This document shows positions 21,601 through 28,537 of a stretch of DNA of 64,000 nucleotides, in pieces (the first letter of the stretch is position 1; each line of letters starts with the position of its first letter). The stretch spans positions 310,001-374,000 of the forward strand of contig NZ_JAFMST010000001.1 of the NCBI RefSeq assembly GCF_017916275.1, in the 5' to 3' direction. Origin of the DNA: Rubellimicrobium arenae. Lineage in GTDB: Bacteria; Pseudomonadota; Alphaproteobacteria; Rhodobacterales; Rhodobacteraceae. Below the pieces are notes generated by a model. The model did not search any database. It was not told the origin of the DNA and saw only the letters and a list, made by a program, of their open reading frames with translations. Position numbers and translations under genes: made by a program.

Positions 21601-22562
21601 TGGGGGGGAGCGGCCTTGATCGCCTGGTCGGGGGCGAGGGCGACGACCGTTATGTCATCACCGGGCCCGACGCGACCGTCGAGGAGAAGGGCGGCGGGAT
21701 CGACCGGGTGACCTCTTGGGTCAGCACGACCCTGGCCAGGAACGTGGAGCATCTCGTCCTGGCGGGGAAGGGCGATCTGCGCGGCTCCGGGAATGGTCAG
21801 GACAACCGCATCGAAGGCAATTCAGGGGACAACATCCTCCGGGGCGCAGAGGGCCGCGACGTCCTGCTGGGCGGGGCGGGCAAGGACCAACTCGAGGGGG
21901 GCGGCGGGGCCGACCGGATGGAGGGTGGCACGGGCAGCGACACCTACTTCGTCGACGCGGCGGGGGATACGGTCCATGAAAGCGCGGGCGCCGGGACCCG
22001 AGACACCATCTCCAGTTCGGTCGACATCGCGCTGCCGGAGAACGTGGAGAACCTTTACCTCGACCTTTCGGCCGGAGCCATCGACGGGCGTGGCAACCGG
22101 CTTGGAAACCTCGTCGTCGGGAACAACGCGGGGAATGTGCTCATGGGGGCGGGGGGTGCCGACGCCCTCTACGGCGAGAAGGGGAACGACCGCCTGATCG
22201 GGGGTGAGGGGCGCGACAGCCTGGTCGGCGGGCTGGGGGACGATGTCTTCGAGTTCCGACAGCGATCCGAAGCAGGCGACATCGTCCTCGATTTCTTCAA
22301 CTCCTCCAGCGAGGACGACCGCTTCCGCATCAGCGCGGCGGGGTTCGGGGGCGGGCTGGACCCCGGGGGCGTGCTCGCCGCGTCGCAGTTCCGGGTCAGG
22401 TCCGACAACCAGGCGCAGGACAGCAACGACCGGTTCATCTTCCGTACGACGGACCGCACGCTCTGGTTCGACGGCAACGGGAGCGCGAAGGGCGGGCTGT
22501 TTCTGGTGGCCGACCTGCAGGACGCGGCCGTCGTCGGGCACCAGGACATCTTCCTGTTCTGA
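18612..22562 (+). CDS. Large RTX (hemolysin-type) calcium-binding secreted protein
   Basis: About 1,316 residues, acidic and Gly/Asp-rich. The N-terminal ~100 residues form a cadherin/Ig-like module (FDYRPNEDYLGSDSF, then RVTDAGG). The rest is built of many GGxGxDxLxGG nonapeptide blocks that form calcium beta-rolls. At least six near-identical inserts (ends near 19506, 19886, 20384, 20815, 21077 and 21341) share the pattern xLxASGxxxxxDGxxVGxGFExFxxxGG and separate the rolls. The far C-terminus (about the last 130 residues, ending VVGHQDIFLF) resembles type I secretion signals. No Sec signal is present. Start uncertain: ATG at 18612 fits best, upstream ATGs at 18588 and 18564 are in frame. 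No type I transporter genes are nearby. Likely an adhesin or matrix protein rather than an enzyme. Confidence 0.9.
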   Translation: MAAPVAFDSKVVVATATWDYGALGSLEAGILCQLRFHDPDGDVLDTEIVGGAGPLHGTASINSLGFDYRPNEDYLGSDSFMYRVTDAGGATATATVAITIAAEGPATLTGLAGADILIAGALANDLYGGDGNDHLSGGGGNDRLHGGAADDVLNGDSTFSWAPAGNDVLFGQEGDDALNGNAGDDTLFGGEGDDRLSGAGYWHSWGNDVLYGGSGNDTLTGSWGTYSFYGGDGADSLTGVTGEDSVDGGDGNDSLSIDVSGSLAVAGTAATVNGVETVRGIELFTVQGGTGADSLLGGRRADSLAGGGGDDTLIGAGGGDTIYGDSAFEVGNDLIYGGRGDDTLDGGDGLDTIFGGSGADRIRLHWSAAGGEADGVKGFDTLEIAASGSIAVSGKSLVIDGRVVGRNFEAFSIQGGVAEDTITGGAGNDTLSGGDGSNSLYGGEGNDDLSSAGGGVLSGGDGDDRFSTSGLEGGPGHVIYGGQGNDSWSDSGGGPGSGGDDTVYGGLGNDALTAGPGRDSVYGGGGDDSVTYGRADDRLFGGGGSDFLMFIGSGRLVVSDGRVLANGATVAEGFERFRIYGGSDDDEISGGGSGDDLNSGSGNDILRGNGGGDTLMGNFGDDLAHGGTGDDLLDGWEGDDRLFGGAGDDAVYGAFGDDTVHGGDGADYVSLEDLGEGDMAYGGAGFDRLVLSASSPVRLVASGKRAFADGHLIGAEFEEFEFQGSLGKDTLKGGDGDDILDGRGGADFIHGGGGADLVRLSEPINADAEIVGGRGRDMLAVAGQGALLASGGGARINGVLMGSGFERVSFLGGTGNDTLRGGAGDDILDGGGGRDLVQGGGGADVILLPGPGTRGTFDGGDGRDVLQVTASGRLIATGTGVRIDGDIVGTGFERFALTGGSRTDSLLGGADADTLVGLGGADILQGRGGADDLSGGAGGDRLAGEAGNDRLDGGEGQDALRGGDGVDRLIGGTGNDRLEGGGGTDFLYGGQGRDRLMGGSGLDRLVGGEGDDRYVITGPDATVEEKGGGIDRVTSWVSTTLARNVEHLVLAGKGDLRGSGNGQDNRIEGNSGDNILRGAEGRDVLLGGAGKDQLEGGGGADRMEGGTGSDTYFVDAAGDTVHESAGAGTRDTISSSVDIALPENVENLYLDLSAGAIDGRGNRLGNLVVGNNAGNVLMGAGGADALYGEKGNDRLIGGEGRDSLVGGLGDDVFEFRQRSEAGDIVLDFFNSSSEDDRFRISAAGFGGGLDPGGVLAASQFRVRSDNQAQDSNDRFIFRTTDRTLWFDGNGSAKGGLFLVADLQDAAVVGHQDIFLF

Positions 22563-22847
22563 CCGACCCCGCCAACCCGTGCGATCCTTGTGGCGGCGCC
22601 TCGGTCTCGAATGCCCTTGGCCAGCGAGGGGTAGTCAAATCGCGCGGCCGGGGGCGATATTCCGCTATGCCGAAACAGCGGCTTTCAGTATGATACGGCA
22701 ATTGCAGTGAACGGCGACCAGTCGATGCCCTGACGTCGGATCGTGATATCCGGCGATCCGGAGTGTGATCGTAAGTCCTGACCGCATTCCCGGCATTTTC
22801 CTGACGCCGATTTTGGTTTCGTCATTCCGTTGTGGGAGGGAAATGCG

Positions 22848-23315
22848 ATGCATGGGGGCTGGTTCAGGATAGGCGGCGCGATGGGGGCCCTGATCTGGCT
22901 CGGCGCCTGCGATCCGGCAGATTTCGATGTGCCCGGCCAGGACACCGCCCCCGCAGCGGCACCGGTCGAGCCGGCGGCGGTGGTGACTGATCAGGCGGCC
23001 GCAGAGCCCGCCGGAGTCGGACGAGCGGGTCCCTCCCGATCGGGCGGCGCGTCCGGAACCGGCGGCACAGGTTCGCCGTCGTCCAATCCGCCCGATTCAG
23101 GAACCGACAGCCCCTCGTCCCCCGGAACGGACAGCCCGGGCTCGGATGGCGGGGACAGGCCCTCGCGACCTGACGCGCCGGACGGGCCGTCGTCGGGCGG
23201 TGGATCGGATGGGCCGGGGGACGGGCCTTCGGACGACGGCGGCGACGATGGCGGATCGGACAGGCCTTCGCCCGGCGGTGGCGGCGGTCGTCCAAGCTCC
23301 TGGACACCCGGCTGA
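22848..23315 (+). CDS. Low-complexity lipoprotein
   Basis: A 155-residue protein with a lipobox (LIWLGAC, Cys near residue 21) after a short hydrophobic stretch, so it should be lipid-anchored. The mature part is almost entirely Gly/Ser/Pro/Asp-rich disordered sequence with repeated SGTDSPSSPGTDSPG-like blocks and carries strong negative charge. GGAGGG precedes the ATG at 22848. It ends 23 nt before the metacaspase gene, so the two are probably co-transcribed. Function unknown; a surface spacer, or a tether for its neighbour, is conceivable. Confidence 0.75.
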   Translation: MHGGWFRIGGAMGALIWLGACDPADFDVPGQDTAPAAAPVEPAAVVTDQAAAEPAGVGRAGPSRSGGASGTGGTGSPSSNPPDSGTDSPSSPGTDSPGSDGGDRPSRPDAPDGPSSGGGSDGPGDGPSDDGGDDGGSDRPSPGGGGGRPSSWTPG

Positions 23316-23338
23316 TCAGGTTCGGAGGAGGTGCGGGC

Positions 23339-25798
23339 ATGACAGCCACGGTTCCCGGCCTTCTCGCAGTCGCCCTCGGGGCGGCGTTGTGCCCCGGGGC
23401 GGTCCTGGCCCAGGCTACCCCCTTCGTCAGCGCACTGGTCCAGAAATCGGCCGAGATCAGGCCGCTGCGCATGGTCGACCCGTCGACGGCCGCCGCACGG
23501 CGTTATGCCATCGTCATCGGCAATTCCGACTACGAGGCCATCCCGGACCTGCCCAACACGCTGGCCGATGCCTCCGCCGTCGCCCATCTGCTCGAGCAGG
23601 AGGGTTACCTCGTCTACCATTTCGAGAATGTGACCAAGCGGGGCTTCGAAGACATCCTTCGCCGGGTTCTCTTCGACGTGGACCCGGACACCCAGGTCGT
23701 GGTGTTCTTCGCCGGGCATGGCTTCCAGGTCGGGCCCGAGAATTATCTGGTGCCGGTCGACGCCGATCTGGACAGCGTTTACGACCTGCCCTTCGAGGCG
23801 GTTTCCCTGGGGAGCCTCGTCAACATCGTCGGAACCCGGGCAAGGCTCCAGATCGTCATCCTCGACAGTTGCCGCGACAATCCCTTTGCCGGACGGGCGG
23901 CGATGGCGCAGATGGGCAATGATCTTCGGGAGATCCGCACCGGCTTCTCGTCGCAGGCGGCTCCCCTCAACTCCATGCTGATCTTCTCCACCGCCCCGGG
24001 GTCGGTGGCCTATGACGGCGGGGGCACGAACAGCCCCTTCACCGAGTCCTTCGTGCAGGTCGTGAGCGAGCGGCCGGGCGCACTGGTCAACGAAGTCGTG
24101 GAGGGCGTGCGCCGCCTCGTCTACGACCGGACGGGCGGGCGGCAGGTGCCCTGGGACAGCTCGACCCTGGTCGAGCCGGCAACTTTCGGACCGGTCGGCG
24201 CCGGGGGCGAGGCGCAACCGCCGCAGCCATCCTCGGAAGAGGCGGGCGGGCCGACCCGGGGCATGGCCCTGGTGACGACAGGCGACGGGACGAAGCCCTC
24301 CGACGCAGCCGCCCGGTCCGCCGTGTCGATCTCGGCGGACTTCGTCCCCGAGGTGGCCATCGGGCCTGCGATCCGGGACGCGCTGGCCCTTTCGCCGGGC
24401 ACGGAGGTCACGATCCTGCGCGCCCCCCGGATCGGCCATGTCGTGCTGGAAGAGGAGGGCGGCGCCCGCCGGGACGCTGAAGGCGCGACACTCTCGGGTG
24501 ACGAGATCGGGCGGATCCTCCTCGTGAACAGGTCCGTGCAGATCCCGGCGGCGTCCTTGCCGGACGGGGTCATCCACGACGCCCTGACGGTCGCCGTGGG
24601 CGGGCAGGAGACCGATGTCGCCATCGACCTCAGGCCCGATCCCTGCGACTTCGAGGCGGGGGATCATCTCGACCCGAACGGCATGGGCATCACCCGTTAT
24701 CCCAACGAGATCCGGCCGGAGATCGCGCGGGCCGCCTGCCAGGCCTCGGTGGAGCGCGCGCCCGAGGTCGGCCGCTTCCATTTCCAGCTCGGCCGCGCCC
24801 TGGTCGCCTTGCGCCGCTACGATGAGGCCAACACCGAATTCGCCCGGGCTCGCGATCTTGGCCATGTCCGCGCCTGGAACGCGCTGGGCAGCGCGCTGCT
24901 CAACGAGGAGCGTCGGACCGGCGGGCTGGCGTCGCCGGTCGGGTCCGATGAGGTGCTGGCCCTGTTCGCGCGCGGGGTCCAGGAGGGCGATCCTTACGCC
25001 TACTACTCGCTGGGCTATCAGCTCCTCAACTTCGGCGAGACCGAGGACGTCCAGATCGAAGGCTACGACCTGATGATGCGGGCGCTCGAGCTCGGGCATA
25101 CCTTCGCGATGAACGCCATGTCCGAGTTCTACCTCGACGAGGGTAGCGCCCATTACAACGCCGAGCGTGGATTGCGCTACCTGCGCGAGAGCGCCGACCG
25201 TGGCGACATCTACGGCTACAACAATCTTGGCCTGGCCTATCTTCAGGGGCGAGGGGGCCTGGCGGTCGACAAGGCCGCCGCCTTCGACCTGTTCATGAAG
25301 GCCGCCGAGGGCGGACATCCGACCGCGCCCTTCAACCTCGCCGGGATGTACCGCGACGGCGACGTGGGGGGGCGGCCCGATCTGCGCCAGGCGGTGGACT
25401 GGTTCGCGCGGGGGTTGGAGCGCGGCGACGCGCTGGCGGGGGCGCACGCCGCCTACCTCATCATGACCGAGGACGTTCCAGGCTACGACCGCTTCGACGC
25501 CGCCGTCCTTGCCGCCAAGGGCGCGGCGCTGGGCAACCTGTCGGACGCCGAGGAGGCGCGGGCCCAGCTCGTCGCCATGCCGGGGAACGTGCTCGACGGC
25601 GGTGCGCAGAAGCTGCTGCGGGAACTGGGCGGCGACATCGAGCCGGACGGAGACTTCGGACCGGCCAGCGAGGAGATCATGGCCCGCCTTCTTGACCAGT
25701 ATGGGGCGGGACCCGCCCAAAGCGATCCGGTGGAGCGGATCGTGCAACTGGCCGGGCTCGTCTGGATCAGGTCGCCCTTCCGGGTCGATCTCTACTGA
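23339..25798 (+). CDS. Exported metacaspase (peptidase C14) with Sel1 repeats
   Basis: An 819-residue protein. A Sec signal peptide (cleavage after AVLAQA, about residue 26) places it outside the cytoplasm. Caspase-like p20 domain at about 55-250, starting RRYAIVIGNSDY, with both catalytic residues: His127 in FFAGHGFQ and Cys178 in VILDSCRDNPF. Middle region (about 290-440) unassigned. Residues about 475-720 are Sel1-type helical repeats (for example YGYNNLGLAYLQGRG, then AAEGGHPTAPFNLAGMYRDG). The end (QKLLRELGG, DGDFGPASEE) resembles a degenerate peptidoglycan-binding motif. Cut specificity in this family is usually Arg/Lys, not Asp. It follows the lipoprotein by 23 nt. Confidence 0.9.
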   Translation: MTATVPGLLAVALGAALCPGAVLAQATPFVSALVQKSAEIRPLRMVDPSTAAARRYAIVIGNSDYEAIPDLPNTLADASAVAHLLEQEGYLVYHFENVTKRGFEDILRRVLFDVDPDTQVVVFFAGHGFQVGPENYLVPVDADLDSVYDLPFEAVSLGSLVNIVGTRARLQIVILDSCRDNPFAGRAAMAQMGNDLREIRTGFSSQAAPLNSMLIFSTAPGSVAYDGGGTNSPFTESFVQVVSERPGALVNEVVEGVRRLVYDRTGGRQVPWDSSTLVEPATFGPVGAGGEAQPPQPSSEEAGGPTRGMALVTTGDGTKPSDAAARSAVSISADFVPEVAIGPAIRDALALSPGTEVTILRAPRIGHVVLEEEGGARRDAEGATLSGDEIGRILLVNRSVQIPAASLPDGVIHDALTVAVGGQETDVAIDLRPDPCDFEAGDHLDPNGMGITRYPNEIRPEIARAACQASVERAPEVGRFHFQLGRALVALRRYDEANTEFARARDLGHVRAWNALGSALLNEERRTGGLASPVGSDEVLALFARGVQEGDPYAYYSLGYQLLNFGETEDVQIEGYDLMMRALELGHTFAMNAMSEFYLDEGSAHYNAERGLRYLRESADRGDIYGYNNLGLAYLQGRGGLAVDKAAAFDLFMKAAEGGHPTAPFNLAGMYRDGDVGGRPDLRQAVDWFARGLERGDALAGAHAAYLIMTEDVPGYDRFDAAVLAAKGAALGNLSDAEEARAQLVAMPGNVLDGGAQKLLRELGGDIEPDGDFGPASEEIMARLLDQYGAGPAQSDPVERIVQLAGLVWIRSPFRVDLY

Positions 25799-25799
25799 C

Positions 25800-25814
25800 T
25801 CCCGCTTCGCGGGA
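25800..25814. terminator. Short hairpin between convergent genes
   Basis: TCCCGC (25800-25805) and GCGGGA (25809-25814) form a perfect 6-bp stem with a TTC loop. It fills almost the whole 20-nt gap between the metacaspase stop and the MFS stop, so it is the likely shared terminator, though it lacks a T-tract. Confidence 0.55.
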
Positions 25815-25818
25815 CCTG

Positions 25819-27138
25819 TCAGGCGAGCCGGCTCAGGCGGGTCTCGGCGTCGATCATCAGGGCCAGGACCCCGGCGAGGAGCAGGAGGGCCGCGAACAGC
25901 GCGACCGCTCCGGTGAAGCTCTGGGCCACGATCAGGGCAAGCGCCGAAGGGGCCAGAAGGCCGCCGAACCGGGCGGTGGCGCTGGCCGCCCCCATGCCGG
26001 TGGCGCGCGATTGCGTGGGGTAAAGCTCGGGCGTGAAGGCGTACAACGCGCCCCAGGTGCCCAGCAGCGCAAAGCTCATGACCAGGATCGACGCTCCGAC
26101 GAGATAGGGGTCCCGGGCCAGCACGAACAGCGTGCAGGCCATCGCGCTCAGGAACAGGAACGTCACCAGCGTCGGACGACGACCCCAGGCCTCCACGCCA
26201 TAGGCCGCGAGGGCGTAGCCCGGCACCTGGGCCAGGGCGACCACCACAAGGAAGCCATAACCCCGGACGAAGCCGAACCCCTCCGCAGCTAGGCGCGCCG
26301 GCATCCAGGTGAAGACTCCGTAGTAGGAGACGGAGACGAGGAACCACACGAGCAGGACCAGAAGGCTCCGCTGCCGGAGCTCTGGCGAAAAGAGGCCGCC
26401 GCCGCCGCTCGCCGGGACGGTGACGCGGGCGCCGGGGTCCAGCGGGGGCTTGCCATTGGTTCGCAGCACGCGGTCGAGCACGTCCTTGGCCTCGTCCGCC
26501 CGACCCGATCTCAGCAGGAACATCGGGGATTCTGGGACCCAGAGCCGGAGCCATATCCCGATCAGCGCTGGCAGGGCCGTGATCGCGAAGATCCAGCGCC
26601 AGGCCTCGGCGATCCCGGCCGTGCTGGCCGCCCAAGCCGCGAGGGCGATGACGATCGTCCCGACCGCCCAGAAGCCTTCGAGCATGACGAGCCAACGCCC
26701 GCGGTTCCGGGACGGAAGGAACTCGGCCATCATCGCGTAATCGACGGGCAGCGTGCCCCCGACCGCGACTCCGGTCAGGAACCGAAGCAGGAGAAGGACC
26801 CCGAAGGATGGGGCCAGCACCGACAGGAGGCCAAAGACGGCGTCGCAGGCCACCGTGATCAGCAGCACCCGACGGCGGCCGAACCGGTCGGCGGCCCGAC
26901 CGAACCCGCTGGCGCCAATCAGCATCCCCAGGAAGAAGAGCGTCCCGGTCTGGAGCGCCTCCGGGACGGTCAGGCCGAAGCTGGCCGCGATGGACGGGGC
27001 GGTGAAGCCGACCGCCAGCACCTGCATGGCATCCGCGGCCCAGACGAAGCCGAAGATGGCCAGCAGCCGCCGTTGGAACGGCCCGGCGCGCGCGCGGGTG
27101 AGAACATCGTCGATCTCGGTCTGCATGATCTCCGACAT
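25819..27138 (-). CDS. MFS transporter (SV2/NiaP-like)
   Basis: Inner-membrane major facilitator of 439 residues with twelve predicted helices. It carries the MFS signature loop between helices 2 and 3 (GRAADRFGRRRVLL) and a second conserved loop (FTPELYPTQSRATGMG) typical of the sugar/aromatic-acid/nicotinate branch. Start: ATG at 27138; an ATG at 27126 is close by. It faces the HTH-cupin regulator across 242 bases containing a large inverted repeat, so it is probably controlled by that regulator and may import or export the substrate or a product of the hydantoinase cluster (inference). Confidence 0.9.
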   Translation of the reverse strand: MSEIMQTEIDDVLTRARAGPFQRRLLAIFGFVWAADAMQVLAVGFTAPSIAASFGLTVPEALQTGTLFFLGMLIGASGFGRAADRFGRRRVLLITVACDAVFGLLSVLAPSFGVLLLLRFLTGVAVGGTLPVDYAMMAEFLPSRNRGRWLVMLEGFWAVGTIVIALAAWAASTAGIAEAWRWIFAITALPALIGIWLRLWVPESPMFLLRSGRADEAKDVLDRVLRTNGKPPLDPGARVTVPASGGGGLFSPELRQRSLLVLLVWFLVSVSYYGVFTWMPARLAAEGFGFVRGYGFLVVVALAQVPGYALAAYGVEAWGRRPTLVTFLFLSAMACTLFVLARDPYLVGASILVMSFALLGTWGALYAFTPELYPTQSRATGMGAASATARFGGLLAPSALALIVAQSFTGAVALFAALLLLAGVLALMIDAETRLSRLA

Positions 27139-27239
27139 AGCTTCCGCCGCGCAAATGTCTTGGCCGCGCCCAAGCTCGTGGCGGGAAGGACCAGCTTTCG
27201 CGTGCCGCCGGGCCGGTTGCCCGATCCCGCCGCATCGGA

Positions 27240-27287
27240 GCCCATCTCTTGGGCTGACGCGCCGGTCCGGCTGCCCAAGAGATGGGC
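27240..27287. promoter_or_regulatory. 15-bp inverted repeat pair, probable divergent operator
   Basis: GCCCATCTCTTGGGC (27240-27254) and its exact reverse complement (27273-27287) are separated by 18 nt. Each arm is itself a small dyad (GCCCA-N5-TGGGC). The centre is 117-125 nt from both flanking start codons (27138 minus, 27381 plus), as expected for a divergent operator bound by a dimeric regulator such as the HTH-cupin protein encoded next to it. Confidence 0.65.
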
Positions 27288-27380
27288 AATCGGCGCAATC
27301 GCACCCGAACTTCAGGCATGGGGTTGACCGACGTGCCCCGGAGGTTCCAGAATTTTACCTATACTAAAACTCGGGGCCGC

Positions 27381-28022
27381 ATGACCGAATCCGCGCACAT
27401 GATCCCATCAGCCCCGGCCATCGGCGAAAGGCTGCGCCACCGACGCGTGGAGCTCGGCCTCACGCTCAAGGATGTCGCGCGGGGCGCGGGCCTGTCGACG
27501 GGGTTCATCTCCCAGGTGGAGCGGGATCTCGTGGCGCCGTCGCTTAGCTCTCTGGCCGCGATGGCGAGGATCCTGGACGTTCCGCTGGCGCAGCTGCTGC
27601 CGGATGTGCGCGGGTCGGCCCGCACGACCAGCATGCAGCGCCCGATCCACAAGGTCGGGACCGAGCCCCATCTCGGCTACGAGCGGCTGACCACGAGCTT
27701 TGCGGGAAGCGTGCTCAACGGCGTCATCATCCACGAGGAGCCGGGGCACTGGTCCGAACCCATCCGGCACGAGGGCGAGGAGATGTTCTTCGTCCTCGAG
27801 GGGGCGATCACCGTCGAGGTCGAAGGTGACCGTACGGTCCTGAACGCGGGCGACTCGCTGCACTTCTCGTCGCGCCGCCGGCACTCGACCTGGAACCACG
27901 GCACGACCGCGGCGACGATCCTGCACGTCTGCACCATGGACGTCTTCGGCGACCGCATCCCGGCCGAGACTTCGCCCGGCCATCAGGTCGGGCACCAAGA
28001 TCAAGAGGAGGACACGGAATGA
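27381..28022 (+). CDS. XRE-type HTH regulator with C-terminal cupin
   Basis: Transcription factor of 213 residues. HTH at about residues 14-68 (GERLRHRRVELGLTLKDVA, then TGFISQVERDLVAPSL). Small-molecule-binding cupin barrel at about 120-190 (HEGEEMFFVLEGAITVEVEG, then NAGDSLHFSSRRRHS). Regulators of this build (PuuR-like) usually sense the pathway substrate and control the neighbouring catabolic operon. Start at the ATG at 27381; the open frame extends 33 codons upstream through the promoter region. TATACT at 27360-27365 could be a -10 element very close to the ATG. Its end overlaps the GAF gene by 4 nt, so it is first in the operon. Confidence 0.9.
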   Translation: MTESAHMIPSAPAIGERLRHRRVELGLTLKDVARGAGLSTGFISQVERDLVAPSLSSLAAMARILDVPLAQLLPDVRGSARTTSMQRPIHKVGTEPHLGYERLTTSFAGSVLNGVIIHEEPGHWSEPIRHEGEEMFFVLEGAITVEVEGDRTVLNAGDSLHFSSRRRHSTWNHGTTAATILHVCTMDVFGDRIPAETSPGHQVGHQDQEEDTE

Positions 28023-28537
28023 CAACCGTGGAGGAAGCCCGCGCGGCGCTGGCGCGCGCCATTCAGGAGCCGGGCCAGCCCGAGCCGGCCTTTGCCGCCC
28101 TGGCGGCGCTGGTCGCAGCCGAGATCGGGGCCAGGCTTTTCACCGTCATGACCTATGACGACGAAAGCGGGCTCGCCCGTCGCCGCTGGTCCAACATGCC
28201 GGACGCCTATCCGCCCGGGGGCACCAAGCCCATGCTGCGCGACAAGTGGTCCGAGCAGGTCTTCGACCGGCAGGAACCCTTCGTCGCCAACGACATCGGC
28301 GCCATCGCCGAGGTGTTCCCGGATCATCCGCTGATCCAGTCGCTGGGCTGCGAAAGCTGCCTCAACCTGCCTGTCATCGTGGGCGGCGAGGTGATCGGCA
28401 CGCTGAACTGCCTGGACGTGGCGGGCCACTATACGCCGGAGCGCGTGACGCGGGCGCAGGAGATGCTGGCGCTTCCCGCCGCGGCCTGCCTGCTGATCGA
28501 CCGCTCGGCTGGCGACCGCATGGGAGAACGGGCATGA
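28019..28537 (+). CDS. GAF-domain protein
   Basis: A 172-residue protein made of one GAF domain (about residues 20-160), with no kinase, cyclase or DNA-binding part. Three Cys cluster at LGCESCLN and GTLNCLD. The arrangement is not identical to that of free methionine-sulfoxide reductases, so enzyme activity is not claimed. ATGA overlaps join it to the regulator before it and hyuA after it, which shows it is an integral member of the operon. It may sense the pathway's ligand or a redox signal. Confidence 0.85.
   Translation: MTTVEEARAALARAIQEPGQPEPAFAALAALVAAEIGARLFTVMTYDDESGLARRRWSNMPDAYPPGGTKPMLRDKWSEQVFDRQEPFVANDIGAIAEVFPDHPLIQSLGCESCLNLPVIVGGEVIGTLNCLDVAGHYTPERVTRAQEMLALPAAACLLIDRSAGDRMGERA

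Noticed and set aside
18684-21752. 1022-codon minus-strand frame over the RTX gene
   Set aside because: Antisense of the repetitive GGxGxDxL blocks; repeats in it mirror the coding strand.
18900-22250. CRISPR-like or tandem DNA repeats
   Set aside because: Repetition follows protein-level RTX nonapeptides with varying codons, not identical DNA units.
22991-27319. 1442-codon minus-strand frame across metacaspase and MFS genes
   Set aside because: Spans two oppositely oriented real genes; the translation is shadow-like with no domain.
27324-27365. TTGACC and TATACT as a -35/-10 promoter of the HTH-cupin gene
   Set aside because: The spacer is 30 nt, far from the 17 expected; only TATACT alone is plausible.
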